NCBI GenBank assembly: GCA_012656075.1
Contig: JAAKBF010000006.1
Coordinates: 1 to 64,000 of the forward strand
Source: Phytophthora hibernalis
Lineage: Eukaryota; Oomycota; Peronosporomycetes; Peronosporales; Peronosporaceae
Direction: 5' to 3'
DNA: 64,000 nucleotides
Shown here: piece after piece, positions 21,904 through 31,226 of the stretch
Numbering within the stretch: the first letter of the stretch is position 1
Layout: each line of letters opens with the position of its first letter
Notes under the pieces: generated by a model
Seen by the model: only the letters and a program-made list of their open reading frames with translations
Database searches by the model: none
Told to the model about the DNA's origin: nothing
Position numbers and translations under genes: made by a program

Positions 21904-22199
21904 CCCTTTTGTTGCCGACTGGAACAAAACGTGGCATAATGCATCGTTTTACTAAAATAGTCCAATCAAATATTATGATTTTATCATTAACCAATAGTAT
22001 GTCTACTGGCAAATTGACCAAAACGATGCATTATGCCACGTTTTACAAATATCACCCAAAACTTTTTCTGGTCATTTCAGAAAACTAATATAGTCACCGG
22101 AAAGTAATACCAAAACGGGGCATTATGCATCGTTTTGCGATTTTATCTTGATCAAAGTAAACATATTTTCAAATAGAACATGTATGGGCAACAAAAGGG
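21904..22199. mobile_element. piggyBac-like MITE
   Basis: 296-base non-coding element. Terminal repeats CCCTTTTGTTGCC (21904-21916) and its reverse complement (22187-22199). The right flank is TTAA (22200-22203) and the left flank TTTA (21900-21903), one base from the canonical TTAA duplication. Inside are three copies of a 25-base motif containing GGCATAATGCATCGTTTT or its complement (21926-21950, 22020-22044, 22112-22136). Confidence 0.7.
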
Positions 22200-22289
22200 T
22201 TAACTAAATTTGTTACTCAATACAATAGGACCATTTTGCGAACACTGGATTCCAGTCGGGGCAGTAGGTCAGAAATTTTTCCCGAGACA

Positions 22290-22850
22290 ACATCATCGCA
22301 AGTGGCAACATTCAATAAAGAAATCAATCGAGGTTGCTAGCGGTAGACTCGAGCTAGGTCGGCTATCTAACGTTTTAAATCCCAGATACTTCGAGTATGC
22401 GCTAACCATCAACGCCTGCTGTTCGTCCGACAGACCGGCCTTTTGAACCATCGTGTAAAAGTCGTCCAGGGACATACCCGCCGTGTAGGAAGGGAACCTA
22501 TTTTTCATCTGGCCCTCAGCTTTGGTAAAAGGAGCTTTCAGTACGCCGGCTTCTCCAACTGAAGAGATTACCGTAGCCATCTCATCGGTCGTTCGCGCAA
22601 GACCAAGCTTCGCCATCACCGCATAAGCTTTTGCCGAGTCAATGTACCCCCTTTTTCCTCTTCTTTGACGTTGTCCTCCTCTTCGCCGTCATCGTCTTCG
22701 AGAATCTCGTACTTTCTCAGGAATCGGCGGTCATTTCTTATGCTCTCAGCCGGATCTACTGCGTTTGTCGTACTCAAGTTAGAATGCGTAGTACCTCTCG
22801 CTACCGACGTCGCGACGAGAGCGGCTGCCGCAACGTCTTTTCAATAATTT
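22290..22850 (-). pseudogene. RxLR-EER effector with WY-type domain (broken, no signal peptide)
   Basis: RxLR proteins are secreted oomycete effectors that act in plant cells. On the minus strand the frame from 22830 to 22630 reads ALVATSVARGTTHS (end of a signal peptide), then RRFLRKYEIL (RFLR, near 22722-22733), then the acidic DDDGEEED as the EER motif. After a frame change near 22650 a helical effector domain follows: YIDSAKAYAVMAKLGLARTTDEM, MSLDDFYTMVQKAGLSDEQQ and MVSAYSKYLGFKTL (WY-type). No in-frame ATG remains. A stop sits upstream, at the junction with a copia relic, so the signal peptide has been removed. About 110 C-terminal residues are open. Confidence 0.8.
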
Positions 22851-22879
22851 CTTATGAAACCATAAATATATTTATTTCT

Positions 22880-23107
22880 GCCAACCATGAAGACCATAAC
22901 ATAATATATTCTGGACACTCCACCACATAAGTTATGGAGCCCAGTCTTCGTCCTAATAAAGTCGTTCAAGCCGTCAAATCTCGTGAAGCATACGAAAGAG
23001 ATCGTATCGACATCACGTACTGCAATACCAAAGATAAGGTAGCAGATCCGCTGACAAAGGCATTGCCACAAGTGCAATTCTGCAAACTACGGAGTTTATC
23101 GGTGTGA
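22880..23107 (+). pseudogene. Ty1/copia RNase H tail
   Basis: C-terminal end of a copia polyprotein on the plus strand: SREAYERDRIDITYCNTKDKVADPLTKALPQ, ending CKLRSLSV and TGA at 23105-23107. The ADPLTKALP motif is the standard end of copia RNase H. The upstream part is unreadable at the RxLR junction. Confidence 0.8.
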
Positions 23108-23803
23108 GAAACCTCGAAGCCAATAACAGCAACGGAAATGCATAGGCAAATTAAGTCTCACGTCCCTCCTCTGCGTAGACGACGTCAATAACGTGGCACT
23201 TTAAATCGTGTTAATAAATTGATTTAACACGTTCCGTTGAAGTTTATGAGTTGTCGATCAAAATATCAAGATCGGGTAAGATCGTCAATCAAGAATTAAA
23301 TTTTTCCACCCCAGGTCACAGTTTTGCAAATCCGGCTTCATTGTTTTGGGAATATGTTATATGAGGCAAATAACTGAGCATCTAAGGCCATTTGGGTTAA
23401 AAGAAAAGTTTTTTCGCTTTGAATGCTTCGGACATGATAATATAAGTTTTCTGGTAAGATCGTCAGACAGGGGCTAAGTTTTGCACCCCAGGTCATAGTT
23501 TTGGTTACGTTAATGAGTCAACAGTGTTCTAGGAATGAGTTTCTAAGTGACCAATATGTCTACTGTTAAGCTACTTTGTGATGGATACAACTACAGGTAA
23601 CAAGAGTGTCGTCGTGTTGGTTCAAAAAGGTCAAAATGGATGCCATTTGGTTCTTGCACCCGATGCTCTCCATGTATGATATAGATGATGTTAAGCTATC
23701 TTATTTACCCAAGATGGATGCGAACATATCCTACATAGCAGTTTGTGCTGGTTCGAAGCTAGTATAGGTTGAGCTTCTCATTTGTGGGAGTGTTGAAGAA
23801 AAG
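23108..23803. other. probable 3' untranslated region of the plus-strand copia
   Basis: AT-rich, no ORF. Two related stretches (TTTTTCCACCCCAGGTCACAGTTTTG near 23300 and TTTTGCACCCCAGGTCATAGTTTTGG near 23480) suggest a partial internal duplication. Confidence 0.4.
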
Positions 23804-24059
23804 TGTAAGTACCAACTTTTGGTAAACAGATCCGGTTTCTAATCTTAATTAGAAACAGATGCAATTGGTTAGAACTTGGTATTTGTATAAGTATACTGGA
23901 CTTTAGAGATGTAATTGAGTGGCAACCAAGGCCAACAAAGGAAAAGAGAACCAACCGAATGAAGAGTTGGGGACGGCACTCACTTATGAATTAGCCGCCC
24001 CGTCTGACGGCTAAATACACACCACAAGGGCCAAGACCACAACAACATTCATTGTTTCA
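23804..24059 (+). repeat. copia LTR (plus orientation)
   Basis: 256 bases starting TGTAAGTACCAACTTTTGG and ending TTTCA. It is closely similar to the split LTR at 32036-33426, which is on the opposite strand. It is therefore likely the 3' LTR of the plus-strand copia at 22.9 kb, not of the minus-strand element that follows. Confidence 0.7.
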
Positions 24060-24395
24060 GACCCGTTACGTAAGTAGTCCAAGAACTAAAGTTCTCTAAT
24101 AGAGATCTATGCTGCATCACCAAATTATCCCAGATGTTGCATTGTTGGATGGCACTTCGGATCGGATCTCTACATGCAATCCTGGCTTTAGTAGTCCTTA
24201 GAACTGTGGAGATCGATAACCACCAAAACAAGGGCTAGCACGCCGCGCTCAACAACCATAGATATCGAGTCGATGCTACCCGGTAGTTCGCTAAATTTTC
24301 ACTCTCAGTTTGCAATTTGCTTCCCTAGGCACAAGTGCCAACCTTTCGTCAAGCGATCCATACATCTGAACTACATTCTACTGCATATAAGTATC
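24060..24395. other. junction between two copia relics
   Basis: Contains AGAACTAAAGTTCT (24080-24093), part of a roughly 32-base repeat also found at 33573-33604, and a partial inverted copy near 24175-24215. No coding content. Confidence 0.35.
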
Positions 24396-25380
24396 TCGTC
24401 TCTTTATGCTTAGTCGACGAATGACTAACAGGATTCTTAACGATACTTATTGCTGAGCATTGTCGCACCAACAATACCTTGGCTGCTTCGGCTCCTAGTT
24501 CCTTTAGAGCCATTCGCTTTCCTTAACGTCTTCTCTCACGGTAACTAGTTCAGCCTGAGCTGTGTGCAAACTGACCATATCTTCTCTACAACTCTTCCAA
24601 GAGACACATGCATCGGCGAGTATTGACACGTAACCTGTAACTGATTTACGGTCCTCATTAGCATTTGTGAAGCTCGCATTTGTGTAAAGTTCATAAACTA
24701 CCTCTTTGTTAGTTCCTTCATATACTAACCCATACATCGATGTTCCTTTCAGATACTTAAGCACTCTCTGCGCAGCTCTCCAATGAGACTTGTTATATCA
24801 AGAGAGGAATTTACTTAATTCCCTTGCAGCATTTTCAATGTCAGGTCCAGTTCCTCTAACAAAATACATGAGAGAGCCTACCAGTCCACGGTAGTCATAA
24901 GGCTGTGCTGCAATAGCTTCAGCGCTGAGATTTGTCTCTTTTTCCAATGTAATACTTGCTGGTAGAGGTGTGGCTACAATTGAACAGTCCATCATATCAA
25001 ACTTTTTAGCAAGTCCAGAATGTAATTATGTTGCGATAGACTGAGTTGCTTACGCGATCTATCCCTTCTGATTTTTAACAAATAATGGACCTCACTCAGA
25101 TCCTTCATTTAAAGCGTTCTGATAAATTTGCCTTTATTTCATTTACAGCTGAAAGCCTCGAGCCAGCAATGGTCAAGTCATCGACACAGACACATATCAG
25201 GACGACGTCGGTTACTCAATTAACATCCCACTTTTTCTTGTACAAACAGTATCCCTTTTTGCATCGAGAAAAACCTAATGACCCCAAAAAGGTGTGCAAC
25301 ACCTTGTACCAAATTCGTGGCGCCTGTTTCAGTCCAAATAGGCTTTTATTAGCTTACAGACTTTGCCATTATGACGTTGC
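24396..25380 (-). pseudogene. copia reverse transcriptase (C-terminal part) and RNase H
   Basis: Minus strand: LFGLKQAPRIWYKVL (near 25330), the active-site block CVCVDDLTIAGS (near 25185), MKDLSEVHYLL, then DMMDCSIVATPLPASITLEKE and YDYRGLVGSLMYFVRGTGPDIE, then RNase H: LKYLKGTSMYGLVYEG, ASFTNANEDRKSVTGYVSIL, CVSWKSCREDMVSLHTAQAE and SAISIVKNPVSHSSTKH. Several stops and frame changes separate these blocks. It continues the reverse transcriptase at 29690-30360 once the insert and the MITE are ignored. Confidence 0.85.
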
Positions 25381-25522
25381 CTAAATCCAAGTGGTGGAAC
25401 CATATTATGGTTCAATAATATGGTTCCACTTATGGTTCCACCACCATATTATGGTTCAATAATATGGTTCCACTTATGGTTCCACCCCTTGGATTTAGGC
25501 AACGTCATAATGGCAAAGTCTG
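25357..25522. mobile_element. 166-base palindromic MITE with TA duplication
   Basis: Perfect 35-base terminal inverted repeats starting CAGACTTTGCCATTATGACG (25357-25391 and 25488-25522), TA on both sides (25355-25356, 25523-25524). The centre is a 47-base unit present twice, each containing the hairpin GGAACCATATTAT/ATAATATGGTTCC. It sits in the copia reverse transcriptase frame. Size and TA target fit a Tc1/mariner or pogo-derived MITE. Confidence 0.9.
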
Positions 25523-25897
25523 TAAGTAACTATGGCGTCTGCGACTTAGACTGGGAATATCAATTTGGTACTGGGGTTTACCGAAGCATCTGACGATGAT
25601 TGAATGGAAGTAAGGCCTAGCAAAAGATCATCAATGCGAGTTGTTAGCAACGATCACAGCAACATTCATGTTGGTTCACAACAGGTTTGGTGCAATCAAA
25701 CGTGGCTTGTTACAGGTCGCTCTACTTTGACTTAGCCTGGTGTTGTAGGCGGTGGAGTAGCAATACTGCTGCGGTGACCAGGGAATCCGTCAAACGTTTG
25801 CCACCCTGTTTCGAAGTTTGAATTGCAGGTCGACGAAGGGCGATTCGTAGTTTTTCATCTACCTATCGGTGGTTCGCTTGTAACGCAGCAGTCCAAT

Positions 25898-26110
25898 TCA
25901 GATTTTTTGTTGTTGTGAGTGTTCGCGATATCGCAGTAGTTCATCTGCTCTCAATTGTTGCTCCATTTTCTTCATTGAAGTTTTCACTTTCTCTGCATCT
26001 GCCTTCCTGAAAGTACGCAGAGCTTCCATTAGTCGCACTTCAACTTGGTTCAGTGCGTCTGAGTGTTCGACTTTCATGTTGTTATGGATAGCCTGCAGCA
26101 TTTGTGGCAC
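25898..26110 (-). CDS. short coiled-coil ORF
   Basis: 70-codon frame: MKVEHSDALNQVEVRLMEALR...VKTSMKKMEQQLRADELLRYRE, charged heptads with no recognised family. It could be a gag N-terminus or a gene fragment. It lies just outside the LTR-like stretch that begins near 26100 on the other strand. Confidence 0.3.
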   Translation of the reverse strand: MPQMLQAIHNNMKVEHSDALNQVEVRLMEALRTFRKADAEKVKTSMKKMEQQLRADELLRYREHSQQQKI

Positions 26111-26828
26111 AGAGACCTCCCCGGTTGCAAGCCGCCTATAATGTTATCTCCCCACTATGTCATTCGGGTCAGCCGACAGTTCGTGTACTGGTGACGTCTT
26201 CCCTAGCTCCTACCTGCTTGTCTTATCCTGCTCCTGCTCGGTTGAGCAGCGTAATACCGGCGTACGACGATATGGTGGTCATAGAGGGGTTATCTGGGCA
26301 CGTTCGCCTTGGAGACGACGTGCGAGCTTAGCTACAGTGGGTGCTGATGTTGGAGCAGGTTGGAAGCTCGTCTATACTGGGAAAGACGGAGTGATCCAGG
26401 TGTTTGGAACGCTATACCTGTAGAGGGTTCGGTGTTGTCTCAGCGAAACACGGAGCCCTGCGTACCGATAATCATATTTGTGTTGTCTCGGAGACACTGA
26501 TAGGAGGAATACTGTGAACGGAAAAAGTACTGACTGAGAGGATTGAACGATATACTGTATTAGAGAAACAGTGGACTGAACGGACAATATGGTTGACAGA
26601 TCAACTGGTACTGCGAGGGACGAGCGCCATGAACGTCGGGTGGCAGACGCGGCCGCTGCAGCGACTCGGGAGGTGGAAAAGCGGACGCAGTCGGCACCGG
26701 CGACAATTCTGCTAACTGGAAACGATGGGAACTTGGTGGCGACGTCGACGAACGTCCGTGTCTCCACGGGAAACACGCCGCGAACGAGTGGTGGCGACGG
26801 TGACGGACTGGATGTGGTCCAATTTTAA
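26100..26828 (+). other. LTR/leader-like sequence and gag-like start
   Basis: Two related stretches (GTGTTGTCTCAGCGAAACACGG near 26431 and GTGTTGTCTCGGAGACACTG near 26480) resemble an LTR end or leader. The ATG at 26589 opens an 79-codon frame: an Arg/Ala-rich start (MVDRSTGTARDERHERRVADA) and a Gly/Asp-rich end, compatible with a gag N-terminus. No capsid domain follows; instead the DENR-like sequence begins near 26818. Confidence 0.35.
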
Positions 26829-27338
26829 CAGCGTGGTGTACTCTCCCATCGACACGTTCCCGCCCGAGTACTGCGAGTACGGCCTCGTGTTCAACGAGTG
26901 CAAGCCGAGCACGGCTCCGACCTCGTGCTCACCAAGTACAACCGCACGGTGGTAGAGCTGCTGGAGGTGGAGCAGAAGATCGCAGAGGGTATCACCTCGA
27001 AGTGGTGGACAAGACTGTCAAGAAGAACAACAACAAGATCGAGGAGGCTGCCAAGCGGAAGGAGAACTGCAAGTATCTCCAAGATTTTGCGCATGGGCCG
27101 CAAGCGCCTCACATTCGTCACGGGTCTCGAGGACTTTGAGGAGGTCAACATCAAGGACGCTAGCAAAAGCCTGAGCAACCCGCAGCTCGTCGCTGTCCAA
27201 GACGGACAGGGCCAGCAGCAGGTCGAGTGCGCCACGGAGCTTCTGGACGTGCTGCCGGAGTTGTTCGGCGTGCACGAAGCCCAGGTCGACGAACCCATCA
27301 AGCCCTCCAAGACCACCAATAGAGGAGGCAAAAAGTAG
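26818..27338 (+). pseudogene. DENR/TMA22-like translation factor fragment
   Basis: Density-regulated protein homologue (DENR; yeast Tma22), which with MCT-1 recycles 40S subunits and supports reinitiation. Seen: SPIDTFPPEYCEYG (N-terminal Cys motif region), SDLVLTKYNRTVVELLEVEQKIAEG, a stretch KTVKKNNNKIEEAAKRKENCK in another frame, then ILRMGRKRLTFVTGLEDFEEVNIKDASK, the start of the SUI1-like fold, and ELLDVLPELFGV near the end, with a Lys-rich tail and TAG at 27336. Two frame changes (near 26905 and 27000-27075) and loss of the central SUI1 strands make it non-functional as written. It has no introns here. Confidence 0.65.
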
Positions 27339-27344
27339 TTATAT

Positions 27345-27567
27345 GTAGGTCTTCTTCGTTGGTGCCGTCGAACTGCTCATTCTCTGTAGGTCCAGGCCCG
27401 TACTTCTTCACAAGGACCGAGAACAGCTGCGCCTCGCAGCTAAGCGCCAGCGCTGCGCTCCAGCACACCGTTGATCTCGTGCAGCTTGTTGTCATTGTAC
27501 TTGCGGTAGAAGCGCATGAAGTACTCGCGGTGCGGAGACATTTGGTGACGATCTCCTGCTTTGCCAC
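27345..27567 (-). pseudogene. fragment of an oomycete protein with FYxxYNxxK...VKKYG motif
   Basis: Minus strand: HREYFMRFYRKYNDNKLHEINGVLER then, after a short interruption, EAQLFSVLVKKYGPGPTENEQF. This pattern (helix, then a YG-ending helix) recurs in many oomycete proteins, but I cannot name the gene. It is convergent with the DENR fragment (7-base gap) and divergent from the ankyrin fragment. Confidence 0.5.
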
Positions 27568-27599
27568 TCGTTCACTGTTGGTGGAGTCTGCACTTGGAG

Positions 27600-28271
27600 A
27601 ATGTGCCCTTGACCTGCGCGCGCACTCGCCCTGTCGACAAGTTGTCGGTGCACACGAGCAGCAATAACAGCCGCAGCAACAGCTGCCAGGTGTACTGCCA
27701 GGGCGACGAGGACGAGGCGCCCGCCGACTTCCGCCGCGTGCAACAGGCCAGTAGCTTCGGCGTGGAGCAGATGCTGCACATGCGCGAGAGCACGTTCCGC
27801 GACAGCCTCATGCCGGGCGGCGCGCACAACTCGAACTAGGACTCACACCGCGGCAGGTGCTCCACGGAGCTGGGAACCGCGCTCATGCGCATGGACGACA
27901 GCTACCGCCGCGCGTACAACAGCAACCCGCGGCCGTCGGTGACCGCCTCAGGTCCGACACCCGACGGCATCACGCCGCTGCTGCAGGCCGCGCGTGCGGG
28001 CGACATCGTCCTGGTCAACGCGCTCGCGATCCAGGCCGGCACCAACATCCTGTGACGCGACCCCATGTTCGGCCAGACGGCGCTGCACTTCGCCATCCGC
28101 GGCGGCTCCTGAACGTGGTGTAGGCGCTGCTCATGCCGCAGCTGCGCGGCTCCATCGTGAACGTGGTCGACAACAGGCGTAACACGGCGCTGCACCTGGC
28201 CGCGGCCAAGTCGCGCCACCTGACGAAGCTGCTGCTCGAGTGCGGCGCCGACGTCAACTTCTTTAACATTA
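27600..28271 (+). pseudogene. ankyrin-repeat protein fragment
   Basis: GC-rich coding sequence. RRVQQASSFGVEQMLHMRESTFRDSL (27740-27812), then MRMDDSYRRAYNSNPRPS, then ankyrin repeats DGITPLLQAARAGDIVLVNALA, GQTALHFAIRGGS and NTALHLAAAKSRHLTKLLLECGADVNFFN. TAG, TGA and frame changes interrupt it at 27838, 28053, 28110 and 28124. The frame runs directly into the hAT MITE and appears to go on after it (VEHHKSVALKR, 28816-28855). Partners are unknown; ankyrin repeats bind proteins. Confidence 0.65.
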
Positions 28272-28279
28272 TGTGGAAC

Positions 28280-28814
28280 CAGGGATTGATAGTCATTTGA
28301 TTTTGGATGATTGAATAATCATATTGCTTTCAGAATCGAATATGAATACGAATATTCATATTCATTCGTTTCAGCTCGCTTAAATGAATATTAATATTTG
28401 AACGTATAAATACCCGTATTCAATCGTACTTAGTGCGTTTCAGGTGATATGTTAATATGGCTACATCGAAGTAGTTTGGTTGTAAGAAGTTCTTACAGGT
28501 TCTTACTATGAACCCGCCATTTATTCATACTTCGGCGGTGACCGGAAAAGACAATGTATTCAAAAGTCATATGCTTAGTCTGGTCTAGCCTAAATCCGGT
28601 ATGCCGTTCTTGTCAACCAAATCTGAAGCGTGCAGTTTGTGTTTATTTTTGACAAGTATATTCATTTAAATTCAAATGTATTAATATGACCTCCGCCCGT
28701 CGACCTCATTCGAGTTATTATGGGCGAACCATATCAAATATGAATATTAATATTCATTCGAATATTCGAAAATATTCAAACCTATTCAATATGCCATTTG
28801 ACTATCAATTCCTG
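28280..28814. mobile_element. hAT-like MITE with 8-base target duplication
   Basis: 535 bases, very AT-rich (many GAATATTCATATTC palindromes). Ends CAGGGATTGATAGTCATTTG and, reversed, CAGGAATTGATAGTCAAATG. The flanking octamer TGTGGAAC is identical at 28272-28279 and 28815-28822, the duplication length of hAT elements. No transposase inside. Confidence 0.92.
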
Positions 28815-28893
28815 TGTGGAACACCACAAAAGTGTGGCCCTCAAACGTTCTCTTTCATGCAACATTTCTTAATGTTGTACGAATGTTAACCCA

Positions 28894-28945
28894 GTTTACG
28901 CTTACGCAGTACCGTGGAATTAATCCGTTGGAGCTGTCCATCCCT
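28894..28945 (-). repeat. dispersed repeat copy B
   Basis: CGCAGTACCGTGGAATTAAT followed by CCGTTGGAGCTGTCCAT; matches copy A at 19108-19160. Confidence 0.5.
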
Positions 28946-29622
28946 CATTCTTCGGGATTCCCAGTATAAAGAGCCTATATGGATATGAGACCGCGCAAAA
29001 CAAAATCGTAATATCCAATAATATTACAGTGGAGATATAGCCGTTTGTATGTTCCTTCGAACTTAAACGAGTTTGCGAGAAATGGCGTGTAGAAATTTTT
29101 GGAAATGTTTTTCGTCAGACTTTTTCTACGTTCCCCTGACCACTCAGGTCTCGCAAACTCGAGGGGTACTCGGCGCAAAACGCTGCCGTGAGCACGAGAA
29201 TCTTCTCCGGCGAGGGCCGACACCTGGCGCGGGGGTCGCAAGTATGTACCCGTAGACTGGTACTACATAGTAGCAGCCGACCAAGCGCTCTGATGTCTTA
29301 GGATGATGCTGGAGCGCACCAGGTAGCAGGCAGCAGGGGAGAGTAAGGTGGCGTTTAGACTGATTTTGATCTGACCATAAAATGGTGTAACCCACACACA
29401 AATTATTTTCAACTGTTTTATAAATTAAACAATTCAAATTTTGGCGCGGTTCTAGTTCGAATTAGGGCAAATGGACAGCAGAAATGGATTCTACGCGTTG
29501 AAACACACCTTTTCACTACAAAGGAAAAAACCTTTTAAAATTTGAACACGGACGCTTATCGCCCGACGTCGTCCTGTTCGACATGCCTATCATCTGAGGT
29601 TATGCGATAGCTCTAACCAAAG
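28946..29622. other. unassigned part of the insert
   Basis: Contains GAGTTTGCGAGA (29069-29080) and its inverted partner TCTCGCAAACTC (29149-29160) flanking a 68-base loop, then a GC-rich stretch (29160-29240). No gene recognised. Confidence 0.35.
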
Positions 29623-30360
29623 CTAAGATAAAGGGCTAGAACTCACGCTAATAAACAGGAATCTCCACTTAGGCGTTAAGACCGAAAGTGTTTTGCGTAG
29701 TCTCATATATATTTTCTCTAACATTTCCCCATTTAGAAACGCAGTTGATACATCCATTTGGTAGATGTGCAAATCCTCTATTGCCGCAATTGCGAGCACT
29801 AATCTCAAAGACTCATATCGGGCTACCGGTGAGAATATCTCTCCGTAGTCAATTCCAAATCGCTGGATATTGCCCATAACCACTAGTCGCGCTTTAAATC
29901 GCTCAACAGACCCATCTGCATGATATTTTACATCTAAAACCCAGTGACAGCCTAATGCCTTACGTCCTTTGGGTATATCAACTATTTTCCGAGTTTTATT
30001 TTCTAAGAACGCATGATACTCAATTTCTATGGCACCGAGCCATGATTCACGGTATGGTCCTGCTAATGCCGCCTTTAGTGATTTCGGTATTGGTATACTA
30101 GCTTTACTTACTTTGACCCCTAAAATCGGGTTTATTGTTTCCTCATATTCACTAAGTCTCGGGCTTCGTCGCCTCTTACGCAATGCACGTGGCTCACCGT
30201 GGTGTTCCACACAGCTCATATCCTTTGTGTGCCTATTACCATTTCGGTTCAGAATGACCTTTCTGACCTGGGAAGACGACTCGTCACTATGACTAACATT
30301 CGACTTCTCATCCTCGTCACATTGAGTTACATCAGCTCCCACATCTCCCACGGCCCCCAC
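29623..30360 (-). pseudogene. copia reverse transcriptase (N-terminal part)
   Basis: Frame of 245 codons: an acidic/Ser-rich linker with RRRSPRLSEYEE, then the RVT_2 start PKSLKAALAGPYRESWLGAIEIEYHAF, GCHWVLDVKYHADGSVERFKARLV, FGIDYGEIFSPVARYESLRLVLAI and YQMDVSTAFLNGEMLEKIYM. After EKIYM the reading leaves the family (insert boundary near 29690) and runs to a chance stop. The catalytic Asp of the first motif (MDVSTAF) is present. Confidence 0.88.
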
Positions 30361-30560
30361 ACTTAGAGTTGGCGGGTGTTTAGACGGGCTATTTTTGCCA
30401 CTTATGCACGCTCTAATTTATTCCTTTTCTTTAGAGTTTAGTGTATGGTTCCTTTTGGAAACGACCTGGCTATCACAGCCGACTGATCAACTGTATCAAA
30501 CTTAACACTTCGGGCTACCAATAATACATTGTTGACAGTATCTATCAATCTGTAGCCCTT

Positions 30561-31226
30561 TTAATCGTTTGCAAGACCGAGAAACTTGCACTCTAAACCT
30601 CTTGAGCTTAATTTCTTATCCTTTCTCTTCGTATTTGGAATATGAGCATAGCATACACTGCCCCATTTTTGAAGTATATTGCCATCCGCCTTTTTACCAT
30701 GTAATCCTTCGTAGGGCGAAGTGTTTACAAGTCTAGAAGTTGGAATTCTATTCGACACTTCAACGGCGTATTTTATTGTCTCTGGCCATCAGTGTGCTGG
30801 CATAGCCGCTGTTAGAAGTGAACTTCTTACTTGTCTCATTAATGTCTGATGGCAGCGCTCAGCGCTCCCATTCTCTTCTTGATATTCTACATTTGATTTC
30901 TCAAAACTGACACCGTTCGACTGCAGAAATGTCATCATCTTTTGATTGACAAATTCTGTACCTCCATCACTTCTTATCCAATTTATTTCATAGTGATGCT
31001 GTTTTTGTAGTAGCAGTATGAGGTTAGCCCCATGACTGTAAACTTCTTTTGTAGACCTCATCACAAATAGCCACTTGTACGACGTTGCATCGCCCACAAT
31101 TACTAACGTGTACTGATAACCGCATCCACCATAGTTACCATTAACTTTCATCTTTCCCATAGTGTCCATGAGCAAAGTGTGCAATGGCTGCTGAGATCGA
31201 GTCCGAATTTTATTTCTATTTGACAT
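30561..31226 (-). pseudogene. copia integrase core and C-terminal part
   Basis: 31226-30789: HTLLMDTMGKMKVN (first Asp), YTLVIVGDATSYKWLFVM, INWIRSDGGTEFVNQKMMTFL (second Asp) and YQEENGSAERCHQTL (Glu), the D-D-E triad of rve integrases. After a stop at 30789 the next frame (30758-30561) reads MSNRIPTSRLVNTSPYEGLHGKKAD and HIPNTKRKDKKLSSRGLECKFLG, the usual copia integrase tail. One stop and one frame change separate the two. Confidence 0.88.

Larger units (their letters stand above)
25600..29690. mobile_element. about 4.1 kb insert in copia reverse transcriptase carrying gene fragments
   Basis: The copia protein reads EKIYM at about 29700 and resumes as SDASVNPSTKLIFPV at about 25585, so everything between is foreign. 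It holds LTR/gag-like sequence (26.1-26.8 kb), a DENR fragment (+), a small minus-strand fragment, an ankyrin gene fragment (+) and an hAT MITE. I could not identify terminal repeats or a target duplication, so the type of element, or a rearrangement instead, is undecided. Confidence 0.55.

Noticed and set aside
26891..27331. 146-codon minus-strand Leu-rich frame
   Set aside because: Antisense of the DENR fragment, whose plus-strand motifs are clear.
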